DNA of 64,000 bases from Liquidambar formosana (taxonomy: Eukaryota > Streptophyta > Magnoliopsida > Saxifragales > Altingiaceae), in NCBI GenBank assembly GCA_039720395.1, contig CM077826.1, positions 33,998,687-34,062,686 of the forward strand, read 5' to 3'. The notes beneath the pieces are model-generated. The model did not search any database, had not been told where the DNA came from, and saw only the letters and a list, made by a program, of their open reading frames with translations. How positions within the stretch are numbered: the stretch's first letter is position 1; the number at the start of each line of letters is the position of its first letter. Position numbers and translations under genes: made by a program. Positions 23,913 through 36,350 of the stretch are shown in pieces.

Positions 23913-24360
23913 TCTGCATAACCCTTCTCAAGCCGTAAGACCTGTGCTTTTATTCTGCCCACAAGAAAGCTCAGTACTTTTGTTGTTCAACTTCTTTCAC
24001 AACCTTCCTCGGTAGAATAAAAAGGCTACTCCAAAACATATGGATACTAAACAAACCTGTTTGAATAAGCTGCAATCTCCCAGCATAATATAGAAACTTC
24101 CCAGTCCATGACTTCATCCTCACCACAAAGTTTGTCGATCAACACAGCTGACAGTCTCTATAACAGAGTCTAATTGATATTTGAGTTACTCCAAAACAAA
24201 GAATAGGAAGTTTACCCTCTTTAAATCCCAGCTCACTCATGAATGCAACCATATCTACATCATTAATGCCACCACACAAAACCAGACTTTTATTAATATT
24301 CACAACTAAACCAAAAACCTCAGAAGAAACTTGCATACTATTCCTCAGAACTCTGAATGA
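23290..24360 (-). mobile_element. Decayed LINE ORF2 relic
   Basis: The - strand near 24139-24336 encodes FGLVVNINKSLVLCGGIND and then LGFKEGKLPILCFGV, the late RT region of plant LINEs (VN..KS, LGF..G.LP..YLGV). Nearer 23310-23440 the - strand gives KHAFILWLAL and a CVFC-containing segment resembling the zf-RVT part, with stops and frame changes. Order and spacing fit one 5'-truncated, old element. A (CT)n tract lies at about 23876-23912. No tail or target duplication was found. Confidence 0.6.
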
Positions 24361-27183
24361 CTACTCCTAGAACAGAAGAATGACTAGTACTGGTTGCAAT
24401 GGCTATTGATGGGGATATGAATTGTTATTGGTGAATTTTTAAGTGTGAAAATGAAGCAAGATGTCTTAAGAATATGTCCTTTGAACTCCCTAAAGACGTC
24501 AATGGCAGTTGTCATAAAAGCTTCATATGCACATCATCTTCGTTGATCAAAAGTCCATTGTATTCGACTACTCTAGGAATGATAAAAGAGCCGGTTTGAA
24601 ACAGGCTTACCGGAACTATACCCTGACCCTCTTAAGATTGACCAAGCCAAACCCCAACCTGATCTTGACTCTGGTTTTTTCTTTTTTAGGTATATTTGGA
24701 GGGATTTGAAGCCCTAACTTATCCTCCTAATCCTACCCTTTACCCCACCCTCCATCACCACTAGACTAGTTCCAATGGATTGTCGGACTCTGGGTTTACA
24801 AAACATAACTCAATGCCCTAACTTTAAATTGACTGCCAAGGCATAGGGCAGGGCACCACATTTCCATTTTAAGCTAACTATAGGAGCATGTTCATCTTTT
24901 TCGGGCATTAGAATTTTCAAATACACTTTCAGACCTTGTTTTTTGATTAAGAATTTCAAACCTTGTTCTGAGCTGGATTCACATAAAAAAATACAAATAA
25001 ATAAATAAAAAATTATAAGAAGTTGGTGAAGAAGCTTCGACACTTGAGAACTTACCACATTATCAGTTTATCACTGAAACATCCAATAAAACAAGGGAAA
25101 TGCATTTGAAGTTGCCCTGAATAGAAGTTTAAATTCTATCAAACCTATATTCTTAAAGACCTATCCCATAACACGTGCGGTACATCTTCCTAATGTGGAG
25201 GAGTAATACAAGACAAATCGGAGGGTGGCAGACCCAACCAGCCCTGAAACACCACATAACTCACCCATATAGTTCATTCTTTAAAAACCCTCATCCTATT
25301 TAGGAAAGTAAGGTAAGACTGCATTCCCTGGTATTCTTGATTCCTATCCCTCCAAATTCATTCCTATTGCACATCCAAAGAGGTAAAATACATCAAAGGA
25401 ATCCCAAAACGAAATTATGCTTCAATTCTCAAAGGTGTCACAAATACTTGTTGCTATGTGCATATTTTGCAGTCTTTTACACCGCAAACTCTACTTTCCA
25501 CTGCCAAAGGAAGTGACATAAATATTAACCATCATTTTTAATTTTCCCCACTGTTCTCATAATTTTTGTGTAAATTTTCTTTCCTTTTTTAGTAGCATGA
25601 AACTGATATAGGAAAACTCCTTAATAAAGTAAGTCCACAGGGAGGATGCAAAATGCACAGTAGAGAGCTCAACTAATTGGTTAGGAACTCTATGGAAAAT
25701 GAGGTAAGACCAAAGAGGAAAAGAAATCCAAAGAATCCAATATGGTGCATGAGTAATCAACGGAGTGTTGTACATGATTTGACGCAAATCTATCCTACAT
25801 TCTCAAATGAAATGTGAACCTAGTGGAAGGGTTGTTCCCAAACAAGCATGAAGAGGTAGGTGATACGGGATTACCATTTCAAAAAAAAAAAAAAAAAAAA
25901 CTCACCAGTCCACAGGTTTGAGATACTAGTGTCAATCCCACAATTCATAAGAATATGTTTTTTAAAAAAAATAAATAAATAAAGACAACTCATAAAAAAA
26001 TAGAATGTAATCACTACCCGAAAAATAAAAAAATGAAACCATTTGATCCTAAATCCTAGCAATGATAATATACATGGAACAAAAATAAATGATTTCTTAT
26101 GATACTGCACACGCAAGCACAAATGCGTGTGTACCACAATCCTATACATGTAACAGAAATAACTCATTGCAAATGATGTTGAAAACAAACACCATAATAA
26201 AGAAAAATTCACTTCAAATGTGATAGAAACAATATATAATGATTAACAATTTCAATTATCATGTAACATCTAAATGGAACCTTAATCACAATCTCACCAA
26301 TAGTTAAATTTCAGTTCAACTAAAATAATCAATATAAAAAAGGCCAAACCAAACTTGCCAAATTGCAGCCATTATACATTCAAAAGTGCAATATTATATC
26401 CATCATAGGTTATCAGCAAATGCAGTGCGCAATGGCCAACAACCAGCCTTGAGACATGAAGGAAATGGGACACACTTGTTCACTGAGTCTCCCAAAGTTT
26501 AACCTGTTAAGTCTTCAATGTACAAACACTCAAATCAATGTATAAGTCTTTGAAACACTCAGAAATTCCCAAGTAAAGGAAAGCAATCCCCCATTAAAGG
26601 ATGTTGATGAAAAGAAAGCATTTAATGATTTTTTTTTTTTAATTTTTTTTTTTTTTTATTATAAGGTCTTAATGAGTAAAATAAACTAGGAATCACATTA
26701 ATGTGAACCTTTCAGCCACAATTGACATTCGACAAGCTCATAACCATAACATGATGTGCCAACAAAATGGCATCAATTACTTAATACTCCCTGATCATGG
26801 TGTGGTAATAAGATCAGTGAAAACCCCTAGAGGTTTGTTCAGCTTTCGACCATAGCTTCTATAAGTTTAAAATTTGTAAAGAGATATCAAAATCAATGAG
26901 TTTCATAGCAACATTAAGTAAAATATTACCCATGAAACTCAGACAAGATAACTTCTTGCTAGCATAAATAACCATCATATATCAGCAAGATACATTAGCA
27001 AACTATCAATCTAAATCCAGCTTGGAAGCAACATTCATCAATTAAGTAGTTCAAAAATAAAACAGTATGAAAGCAATATTCCTAAAACATGATTTCCTTA
27101 ACCTTTGATATTCTGTTGCGCTGTTGTGCCAACTCCAACATGAAGAAGGCCATATATAAGGGGAAAAGGCAGACACCTTAAGC
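24361..27183. other. Intergenic region, no gene recognised
   Basis: AT-rich DNA with A- and T-runs near 25881-25900 and 26630-26656. The open frames at 24810-25058, 25557-25787 and 25871-26212 are low-complexity or unmatched. The last part before 27184 is presumably the SURF6 3' UTR. Confidence 0.45.
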
Positions 27184-28248
27184 TTAAGCTTGATTAATAA
27201 AACCTTCCTTGCGACCTTCAAAGCCTGGCCGCATGAGTTTTTTCTCTCTCTTTGCAATCCGCCGCATCTTCTTCTTTTCAATCCTCCCAGATATATTTTC
27301 CGATCTTTTCTTCTGTTTCTCTGCTTTCTTATTTTCTTGAGTCTCAATTCTCTCCTTCCACTTACCCACATTCTTATGATGCCGCTTCTTCTCCTTATGT
27401 ATGCTCTGTTTCAACAGCTTGGGATCATCATGAATCTTAATCCCTGCAGCCCTACTGGTCGCCGCTTTCCACGAATGCTTCTTCGAGATAATCTCTCCTT
27501 TCTCTGGATCATTCTTTGCTTCCTGCAATTTCTTTGCACGTTCAAGCTCCTCCAACCTTGAAAGTTTCCTCTTCTTCTTACCACGCTCTTCCGCATTCCC
27601 AAGTTTAACATAACTGAATGCTAGTTCCTTTGAAGCCTCTGATACATCCTTCTCCACTTTAGCCAATGAATTACTATCCCTTGGTTTCTTTTCTTCTTCG
27701 GACCCAATGTTTCTCTTGCGTTTCTTTTGCTCAATTTCTCTCTTATCGGTCTTCAGATTCCTCATCTTTTGTTGGTCCGAACCTCCACTATTACGACCTG
27801 ACCGGAGCTCTTCAATTCGACGACGAAGCCGTTGCCTAAGTTCCTCATATGTTACCGATCGATTATCATCAGCTTCCATGCCAGCAATCATTGGATTAAT
27901 CTCCACTTCTTCATCATCGCCCTCACTATCCAATTTATCCGCATTCGATTTTTCGTTTTCCAAGCTTTGCTTCAGCAAATCCAGAGTCGTAGTGGAAGCT
28001 TTCTCCGGATCTAATCGGTCTCTCCGAGCCTTCTTGATGTTTTCTCTTGCTTCTTGCTTAGCCGAAGCCTTTTGGGCCTTGCTGAGGCCCTGAAACCACG
28101 GCTTCTCTTCGTCATCAGTAGGTAGATAAAATCTCGCAGGGATGAGCTCAATTAACTTGTCGAAGAACAGAGAATTCTGGTGAATGATACTCTTCAAATC
28201 AAGATCAGGACTGAGGTCATTTCCGGGTCTCTGTTTCTTCTTCTTCAT
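27184..28248 (-). CDS. SURF6: SURF6/Rrp14-like ribosome-biogenesis protein
   Basis: A 354-residue protein from ATG at 28248. SURF6 (yeast Rrp14) is a nucleolar protein needed for pre-rRNA processing and assembly of both ribosomal subunits. The N-terminal part has LDLKSIIHQNSLFFDKLIEL and a FYLP segment as in plant homologues. The middle has EINPMIAGM and YEELRQRLRRRIEELR, the SURF6-domain entry helix. The C-terminal half is a long Lys/Arg/Glu coiled helix (VGKWKERIETQENKKAEKQKKR) ending in RPGFEGR, a family hallmark. A splice acceptor TTTGTGCAG abuts the ATG, so a non-coding first exon lies upstream and is not identified. The longer frame to 28275 uses GTG and runs through that acceptor, so I rejected it. 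No damage is seen. Confidence 0.9.
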   Translation of the reverse strand: MKKKKQRPGNDLSPDLDLKSIIHQNSLFFDKLIELIPARFYLPTDDEEKPWFQGLSKAQKASAKQEARENIKKARRDRLDPEKASTTTLDLLKQSLENEKSNADKLDSEGDDEEVEINPMIAGMEADDNRSVTYEELRQRLRRRIEELRSGRNSGGSDQQKMRNLKTDKREIEQKKRKRNIGSEEEKKPRDSNSLAKVEKDVSEASKELAFSYVKLGNAEERGKKKRKLSRLEELERAKKLQEAKNDPEKGEIISKKHSWKAATSRAAGIKIHDDPKLLKQSIHKEKKRHHKNVGKWKERIETQENKKAEKQKKRSENISGRIEKKKMRRIAKREKKLMRPGFEGRKEGFINQA

Positions 28249-28523
28249 CTGCACAAACAATGAGATTGAGGTCACAACTCTACTTTTCCCACCTTTTTCT
28301 CAGCAACCAAATACACATACATACCCATAAATATAAACACACACACACACACACATGATACTACTGCAGATACACATATGATGACAGAGAAAGTGTGTTA
28401 CACATACATACATACATACATACATACATGCATATATATATATAGGGTCAATGTAATAGTCAGTAAATAGAGGAGGTGTAGATGTATTTTACCCGGGTGT
28501 AGATGTAATTTACCCATATATAT
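28249..28523. repeat. Microsatellites and a palindromic terminus upstream of SURF6
   Basis: (CA)n lies at about 28329-28352, (CATA)n at 28402-28430 and (TA)n near 28434-28443. From about 28443 to 28515 the sequence is an inverted copy of the terminus that begins at 28524, separated by ATATATAT. A perfect or near-perfect hairpin with arms of roughly 70 bp results. Confidence 0.75.
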
Positions 28524-31500
28524 GGGTAAAATACATCTACACCCCCTCTATTTACTTATGGGTAAAATACATCTATACCCCCTCTATTTACTGACTATTA
28601 CACTGACACCCCCTATACTTTCTAAAATTACACTGCACTCCCTTACTTTAGAAAATAACATACACTTCCCCCCCATCCGTCAAATAGCCGTTAAAGCCTT
28701 TAACGTTTGTTGCTGACCGTCAGCCAAATGGGTTAAAAATACCCATTTTAACCTTCTTAAAGCCAAACGCTGCGTTTAGTAGAGGGCTTAAAACACCCAC
28801 TGCAATCTACCCGCTACGTCAGATGTGTTAGATGAGGGGAGGGTTTGGTTGGGCTTAAGGAAGAAGAAGACAGAAGAGTAGTTATGGATCCACTAATCGT
28901 ATACTGGTGCCAATGAAAGCCAAATGGACTGACTTATCTGAAATGGTACATAAACCACATCATTTCCTTTTCCATGAAACATCCAGAAGAAATTTAAAAA
29001 CTTCAACCTATTGTATTATTATGCAAAAGAACTATAAAGCAAGATTTTTAAATAAGTTGAAGCATCATAGATGGACATGTATAAAAAAAGTTTAGAAGGG
29101 GCCCTACAGCTTTCAAACTGCAAAATGTTACACACAACTGTTCTAATAGTTCACCAGAAAACCTAAATACAAGTTCAAGAAATTTCTCAAGACTGTCAAA
29201 AACAAAAGGACTGACTCCATTTTTATCTACTAATCATATACTTTCTCATAAGGTGAGAAGAAATGAAACAGATGGTTTCTCGGCTTCCAACTTCATCATA
29301 AACTAAGCCCATCATACTTCCTCAGAGAAACAAGTGCTTAAATTCACCATTTGCGAGTTGGCAAAGCTGATTGTAATTTGCTGTGTCAGCAAAAAATAAA
29401 TAAATAAATATCTCTTTTAAGCAAAATCACAAAAGGTTTATACAAATCAACAAGTGAACACAACTAATTAAAAGACTGTCCGCTATCAGATAGAGTATAT
29501 TGTCAATAAGTTGAACTTCTTCTGCACATGCACATATGTGAGGGGAAGGGCCCACTACCCAACTAAGTTCTAAATTGATGCTCTTAACCAGGTCGGAAAT
29601 TATAACCATACCTGCTGGGCTGATTAGTTGCCATTTCTTACATGCTCACAAGGATTAAAAAATAAGTAAAAAAATTAACAGATGAAGAGGAAGTAGCAGC
29701 ATCAGGAGGAAGAGGGAAAAAAAATACAAAAAACAAAAAAATAAATGATATTTGCCATAGGACTCTAGGTACAACAGATCACTAGATGGAAACTTTGGTT
29801 ATATACTGTTTGACACGAACCAAGGCCCTTTTTTTTTCCCTTTCGAAAAAGTAAGTGCTAACTATGACATCTACATCTAAGCAAAACCCTTTTTTTTTTT
29901 TTTTTGAAATGAAGTTCAATGGAAGAAAATTAAACAATATTTTTACATTAATTTAATCAGAACAAGGCTATGTAGTGTTATTTAACTGCTTCTTGACAAG
30001 AGTACTTAACCCACCACATCTCAAGTAGAAACTCTGCAAATAATCTAAAGCCTCGTGGTCTACATGTAATCAAACAGCTTTTGAAAATTAATAGGGTGCC
30101 ATGAGTACTATGTAAAAGTTATATCACCAATCCCTTAATAAAGGCATTATATTTGGTATATTATTAAACCCATACTAAGGTCATAATAATACAACTTTAG
30201 TTTCCGATATTTTCTAACAGCAATAAAACAATAAGGGTATTTTAGGCCCCTTGCAAGTTACTATAAAGAAATAGGGTTGCCCACATGGCAATTCAGTGCT
30301 TCCAGTAAAACCTAGAAGCAAAAGTTATGATAAATCCTTTACCCAGCTTAAAACACAATAAATGCACCTTAGCTAACATGCAAAAGTAGTTATGGATCCA
30401 CTGTCAGTTTAAAAAAAAAGATACTTTTTCATCTATAGGGGGCACAGCCCATGAAAAAAATGTTTGCATTGCCATGGCTCAAACCACTATCAATTCATCA
30501 ACACGAGCTTCTCCATGTAACATACAAATTGGTTAGGCCACATTAAATGTAATGGGTGTTGGCAAAAGTGAAAAAGTTGCTCTCTTACACCAAAAGAAAG
30601 AGATGAGGAGAAAGGGGATCCCATGCTGGAGCCGTCTAGAATGAGTGAAAAAAAATCAGAGTATTAGCCATTTACTTATCTAAATAGAGTAAAATACCAT
30701 TTTAACACGAGTAATAATTAATGATGTATCCATATATGTTGAAAGCCCATTGTCCTCGTGATCTTTTCTAGAGAAGACCACTCCACGCTTTCATACACCT
30801 TATCCCTCTTTACCCCTTTTCTTCCTTTTTCATAAGATGCATAATCTCAAACAGGATTAGAGCTAGGATTTTGTCTAGGTGGGGGCAACTAAGAACTCAT
30901 CAAACACTTGATAAACTCTTGCTATTTTCTTATAGGCATTTCATCAAACACCCAGAGGACAGCAACTTTACTAATAAACTAACAAGCCTAAAATGGCCAG
31001 CGAGCTAAACAGCTAGAGAGAAGTATCAAGAGAATGGGGTCACGCTTAGACTGTCTAGGAAATTTTTTTCTTTTTATCAAAGGTAGGCAGTTCTTATCGA
31101 GGAAAAAAAATCAAAAAATCAGATCAAATCAAAATGACATGTTTTATGCAAATTAGGTAAAGATTCGCATCAGAGAAATTCACCTCCTACGTCATATAAT
31201 CTGAAAAATAAATACAAGGAACACAGAGAATGATATAGATTTGCAAAGAGGGTAAAGGGACCCACGAATCCTCACCGCTAAACCATGCCGACAAAAGTCG
31301 TTCTCCATCAAACAAACGCAATTTCAAATTTTTCAAGACGTCGCCGAAACAATTAATTATAGATCAAAACACAACCCCCAAAAAATTAATAATCCCCATC
31401 CCGGAAATGATAAAACATACTAAAAAAAAGTGGAACTTTGTATCTTTTTCTTTTTTTTTTTGAAAAAAAAAAAAAAAAAAGTGCCATTTTTAGAATCCAG

Positions 31501-32028
31501 TAGACAGAAGAATCCTTATTTTACATACCATTAGGGCGAAGAGAAGGGTAATCACCTCTGTATGCACAATTTTCCCTTCAAGAACAGTTCTCCACCCTCG
31601 ATTTTTCTAAGTGAAACAGCCTCCTCTTTTCTCGTCTCTGTCGGATCGAAGCACAACTGGTACCCTATGGGTACAGGAGCCCTAGAAAACTTCAATACTT
31701 CTCGTCTCTGCCTCCTCTCTTCTCGTCTCTGTCGGATCGGAGCACGACTGGTACCCTATGGGTACAGGAGCCCTAAATACCTATTCTCGTCTCTGTCTGA
31801 TCGAAGCACAGATGGGTTCCAAATGCCTTTTGTGTTTTAATGAAACACTAAAACGGCTATGTTTTAAGAGAAGGTTATATTGGTCATTTCACAATTCCGT
31901 TTGCTCAGTTAACTAAGCTGTTTTGACAAGGGGAGGTTAGTATAATTTCAAAAAGTATAGGGGGTCAGTGTAATAGTCAATAAATAGAAATGGTGTAAAT
32001 GTATTTTACGTGTAAATGTATTTTACCC
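28524..32028. mobile_element. TIR DNA element of about 3.5 kb, family unknown
   Basis: The left end begins GGGTAAAATACATCTACACC and continues CCTCTATTTACTG, ACTATTACACTGAC. The right end (31950-32028) is the same sequence inverted, ending GTATTTTACCC, with ATATAT flanks on both sides that hide any target duplication. The interior is AT-rich with no transposase seen. At 31631-31800 a CT-rich phrase (TCTCGTCTCTGTCGGATCG) is repeated three times at 90- and 64-bp spacing. It lies in the flank or 5' UTR intron of SURF6. Confidence 0.65.
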
Positions 32029-32670
32029 ATATATATATATATATATATATATAGGGGAAATTAGCTAAGAAGACTTAATTTACTAGCTCTTCAAGTGTCA
32101 AGTCCATTGAGTTTTCTCTTATTGCAGCGGGTCTTCTTAACAAAAACGATTGTGTTTTAGGGAGCTGCTGGGAATCACATTAAGGGGAATACCAATTCTG
32201 CCCTTATTCACAGATTTGGCTGGAAATTAATGAGATTTTCACGATTTCCAGATTTTTCTCTATTATGAAGGAGATCTTGTTAACGGTTTCCATATTTGGA
32301 ATATCGCCCAACGATGTTTGCCTCTGATTCGTGTTTGAATATGAATATTGTTCGTGGTCGTACTGCCCCAAATTTATATAACCTCAACTATGTTATATTA
32401 TTCCAAATAGATCTACAGAAAGGACATGAAATCCGTCACAATCTGGAGTGCAGAATTCACCTGTCTAAACTGTACACATTGACGCTAAATAGATACATGA
32501 ATTTAAAAATTGTTATGTAAAACATTTCTCTCCCACTCTCTTGGTCAGTGTTGAGACCTTATATTTTTCTCATTTTCAGAGATTTAAAGTAAATCTCAAA
32601 GAAACGAAACTTCCATTGTGACATCCATCATAATTTTGAAATTCTGAACATTATATCATAGTAAACTAAT
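32029..32670. other. Intergenic stretch between two TIR elements
   Basis: A (TA)n tract opens it (32030-32052). Nothing coding is recognised. The open frame at 32296-32520 has no match. Confidence 0.45.
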
Positions 32671-32680
32671 ATATATGCAT

Positions 32681-34293
32681 AGGCAGTGCTAGCGTCAGTC
32701 TCCTTAACCGTCGCGGACTGTTCTTCGCTCTTATAACATGACACGTATGTACCATCAAAAAGAAACAAAACTTATACTTATCAATACCGGTGACAAAAGA
32801 GAAAATAATGATAAAATGAAGTAAGAAAATTAAAGAAAAAAAGGAAATAAAGAACGGTAAATACAGAAACCTCCATCCACTATTTCAATCGACAGGCGCT
32901 TTCTTCCTGAAATAATAAACCCAAATCATTCTCCATAGAAGAATAACAAGGGCCCTTCAATTTTCCATAACTTCTCTTCACTTTAGTTGCTGCAATTAGA
33001 ATTACAGTAGCTATGCAAGTTATTAAGATGGTTGGGGGGTTTTGTGGGTTTCTACCGATGGAGGATTTTAAGGGTTCGAATGAGATGGGTTTATTATGGT
33101 TGTCGGCGGTGGGTGTAGATTGTGGTTCTTGTGACGCCTATTGAGATTATAGAGGATGAATCTGCCAGCAAGAAAGAATGAACTCCTCAGAAATTATGAA
33201 ACTTCCCTCTCTCCCCCTCTTCCTTTTTTTACTCCGTTTTCTCACTTAAAAATAAAATAAAAATGAAAAAAATCTCCAAAATTCTCACACCTCAAAACCT
33301 CGATCCAAACTTTAAGAATTAGAGATTGGGGTCTTTTTTTTTTTTTGGATGTAAAACGCCTCAATCTCTAGTTCTTAAAACCTTGATGCCCATATAAAAC
33401 CCATGATATGTGTTCGGTTTTTAAAATTGAATGTGGTTTTTTTTTTGGATTCAATGGTACAAGAAGGAGTGAAGGGATTTGAATGTTCATTCGTGGTGTT
33501 GGGAAGGAAAAAAAAAAAATCCCATTTTGATATTACATGTAGAAAAATCCATTTGGTTTTTGCCATTCTTAGGCTCTGTATGGATTGAGAGAAATGGAGA
33601 GAAGAGAAGAGAAGAGAAAAGAAGAGAAGGGAAGAGAAGAGAAGAGAAAGTAACTTTCTCTCCACCCTGTTTGGTTAGTCAGACTTCATTAATGAAGAGA
33701 AAAGGAGAGAAAGTAGTGCTAATTACATTATTACCCTTTTTTATATATTAAACAGAAATTATGTAGAGATATATTTGTCATTTTATTATTAACGTACTTA
33801 TTACCTTTTTCTCCATTTCTCTCCGAATCTCTCCAATTTGGAGAGAAAGGTAAAATGGGTCCATTTTCTCTCCATTTCCCCTTATTTCCTTTCTCTTCTC
33901 TCCTAAATTAACAATCCAAACAAGGGAAATTGAGAGAAAATCATTTTCTTTTCTCTTCTCTTCTCTCCATTTCTCTCAATCTATACATAGCCTTACTGTT
34001 AAATATCATTTGTACCCATAAAACCGAGTCAGTTGAGAGAAACATAATAATGGCCGGAAATGGAGCAGCAGTGGCAGCCGGGAACCGGAAGAAAGATGGC
34101 TATTTTTCTTTTCTAGCAGCGCCAATCTTTATTACTCTGTACAACCGTACATTTTAAATTTTATTTATGTTTTAGTCTTTCTTTACTTTTCAATCGGTTG
34201 CCAGGAAAAGTTTTTAAAGCAAATGATACGTGTCATGTTATAAGAGCGAAGGGCGGTCAGTGACGGTTTGAGAGACTGACGCTAGCATCGCCC
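32681..34293. mobile_element. Non-autonomous MULE, 1.61 kb, 10-bp target duplication
   Basis: Inverted ends of about 65 bp (32681-32745 and 34228-34293) share GCTAGCGTCAGTCTC and TTATAACATGACACGTAT. ATATATGCAT stands at 32671-32680 and 34294-34303, fitting the 9-11-bp duplications of Mutator-like elements. A Tourist-like MITE sits inside. The rest of the interior has no transposase, and I could not tell whether it is captured host DNA. Confidence 0.8.
33572..33992. mobile_element. Tourist-like (PIF/Harbinger) MITE, 421 bp
   Basis: TIRs start GGCTCTGTATGGATTGAG on the left and GGCTATGTATAGATTGAG on the inverted right. They continue into GAGAAATGGAGAG and AGAGAAG repeats. TTA flanks both sides (33569-33571 and 33993-33995), the PIF/Harbinger target. 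It is nested in the MULE at 32681-34293. Confidence 0.85.
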
Positions 34294-34342
34294 ATATATG
34301 CATTTAGGGTGTCTCAGTTCTCATAAACTTCTAATTATGCAG

Positions 34343-35228
34343 CAATATTACATCCCTTCAGCACGGGAATTATCACGGTTGGTTGGAGTATGCAAAGCTC
34401 CAGCAATACAACATTTTGTTGAAACAATTTCAGGATCCACAACTATTAGGAGCTTTGATCAAGAATCAAGACTTCGAGACACAAATATGAAACTGGTAGA
34501 TGGATACTCCTGGCCCAAGTTCCATATAGCTGGTGCAATGGAATGGCTCTGCTTTCGCTTGGATATGTTCTCTCATATTACTTTTGCCTTCTCTTTAGTT
34601 TTACTCATCTCTGTTCTGGAGGGATTCATTAATCTGGGTAGGTAATCCATACCCAGCAACTTTACTGATCATCCTTCTCACTGTATATTGCTAATGTTGG
34701 ACAAATATGACTGATGCCTTATTTTGGTTTAATTTTCAGCCTTGGCGGGCTTAGCAGTGACATATGGACTCAATCTAAACATGTTACAAGCTATTACAAT
34801 ATGGAATCTTTGCAATCTGGAGAACAAAATTATATCAGTTGAGAGGATACTGCAGTACACTTGTATTCCGAGTGAGCCTCCTCTGGTAATAGAGGCAAGC
34901 TGGCCAGACCATTCGTGGCCATCACACAGAGAAGTTGATATTCGTGATCTGCAGGTAATTTCGAGTCTCGTTTGCTTGTTTATGTGCTGAACAAATTTTC
35001 ACATTATGTCTGGGGTCTTTTATGTCTCGACTTGTTCTGAATGTATGTATATTTGATCGTAATGGGTGTGGGTGTAGGTCCGGTATGCCCCACACTTGCC
35101 ACTTGTGTTGAGAGGTCTCACATGCACTTTTCTAGGGGGCTGAAAACTGGCATTGTGGGAAGAACAGGAAGTGGTAAATCAACTCTAATACAAACGCTCT
35201 TTCGAATTGTTGAACCTGCTGCTGCTAC
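34343..35228 (+). pseudogene. ABCC (MRP) transporter fragment, three exons
   Basis: Exons 34343-34637, 34740-34954 and 35078 to about 35228 keep phase and GT..AG junctions. They encode the second membrane-domain region QQYYIPSARELSR, ETISGSTTIRSFDQESR and GAMEWLCFRLDM. The linker follows (AGLAVTYGLNLN, NKIISVERILQYT, PSEPPLVIE). Next is the start of nucleotide-binding domain 2, with [18 protein letters not shown], Walker [10 protein letters not shown] and LFRIVEPAA. Homology then ends: the Q-loop, signature motif and Walker B are missing, and TAA follows after two codons. Upstream exons are also missing, replaced by a MULE 40 bp away. The best match by memory is the Arabidopsis ABCC3 group. 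The intact frames suggest a young truncation. No ATP-driven transport is possible. Confidence 0.85.
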
Positions 35229-35230
35229 AT

Positions 35231-36350
35231 AATGGACAAATAGTTACATTAAAATTAAACATAAACATGCACTCAAATAGTTATATGAACCACAAGTGAT
35301 AATATAAACCGTTACACAATATACAATTAGTTACATTCAAATTTAAATAGGGACACGCACTAGAAAAATGACTAAAAAACCCAGACCTATTGGAGTAATG
35401 CCAAACACAAGTCATAATTTCAGTAGTTATATGATGCCAACCATGCGGGTTTATAAAGTAACATTCCAGGTATCAGAAACTCACGCGTATAACAAATTCA
35501 TATCCAACTAATAACCCATTCATTTTCGTAACCTGCAATTTATAATGTCAGACCCACCATTTTTGAAAGTAAATTTTTGAACCTAAAAGTATGAATACAT
35601 ATGTGATGCTGTGATTAAAAGTACAGTGTCTCAAGAAACCCAAATATCCATTTAGTTACACTATCTAAAAGTGTTACATCATCTATCAGAGTTACATCGT
35701 TTAGTTACTTCCTTTCGTTACATCATCTAAAAGAGTTACACTGTTTTGGACTTTATCACACGCAAAAGTAACTTCATTGCACGTTTACAAGTCCATTATC
35801 CCATGTTTCAAACATACATTAACATATTCCATAAATTTCCCCATTAACATAATGGACAAATAGTTACATTAAAATTAAACATAAACATGCACTCGAATAG
35901 TTATATGAACCACAAGTGATACTATAACTGTTACATAAAAAAAAAAACAAACTAAATCAGTTACACGAATATATTTTGAATAACAATTCACTACGCATGC
36001 CACTATTTTAAGGTTTAGATAGTTATATCAACTATTAGTCTTAATCTTTTTTATGCTGTGATTAAAAGTACAGTGTCTCAGGAAACCCAAACATCCATTT
36101 AGTTACACTATCTAAAAGTGTTACATCAACTATCAGAGTTACATCGTTTAGTTACTTCCTTTCGTTACATCATCTAAAAGAGTTACACTATTTTGGACTT
36201 TATCACACGCAAAAGTAACTTCATTGCACGTTTACAAGTCCATTATCCCATGTTTCAAACATATATTAACATGTTCCATAAATTTCGCCATGTGACAAAG
36301 TCCAATCAACTAATTACCCATTCAATTTCGTATACCTCCCCTTGTAATGT
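35231..36350. repeat. AT-rich tandem repeat rich in GTTACA words
   Basis: The block opening AATGGACAAATAGTTACATT at 35231 recurs at 35851 (620 bp apart). A second phrase near 35609 recurs at 36055 (446 bp apart), so copy two is shorter. Many AGTTACAT and GTTACATC words recur. It directly abuts the broken ABCC exon. Confidence 0.75.
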
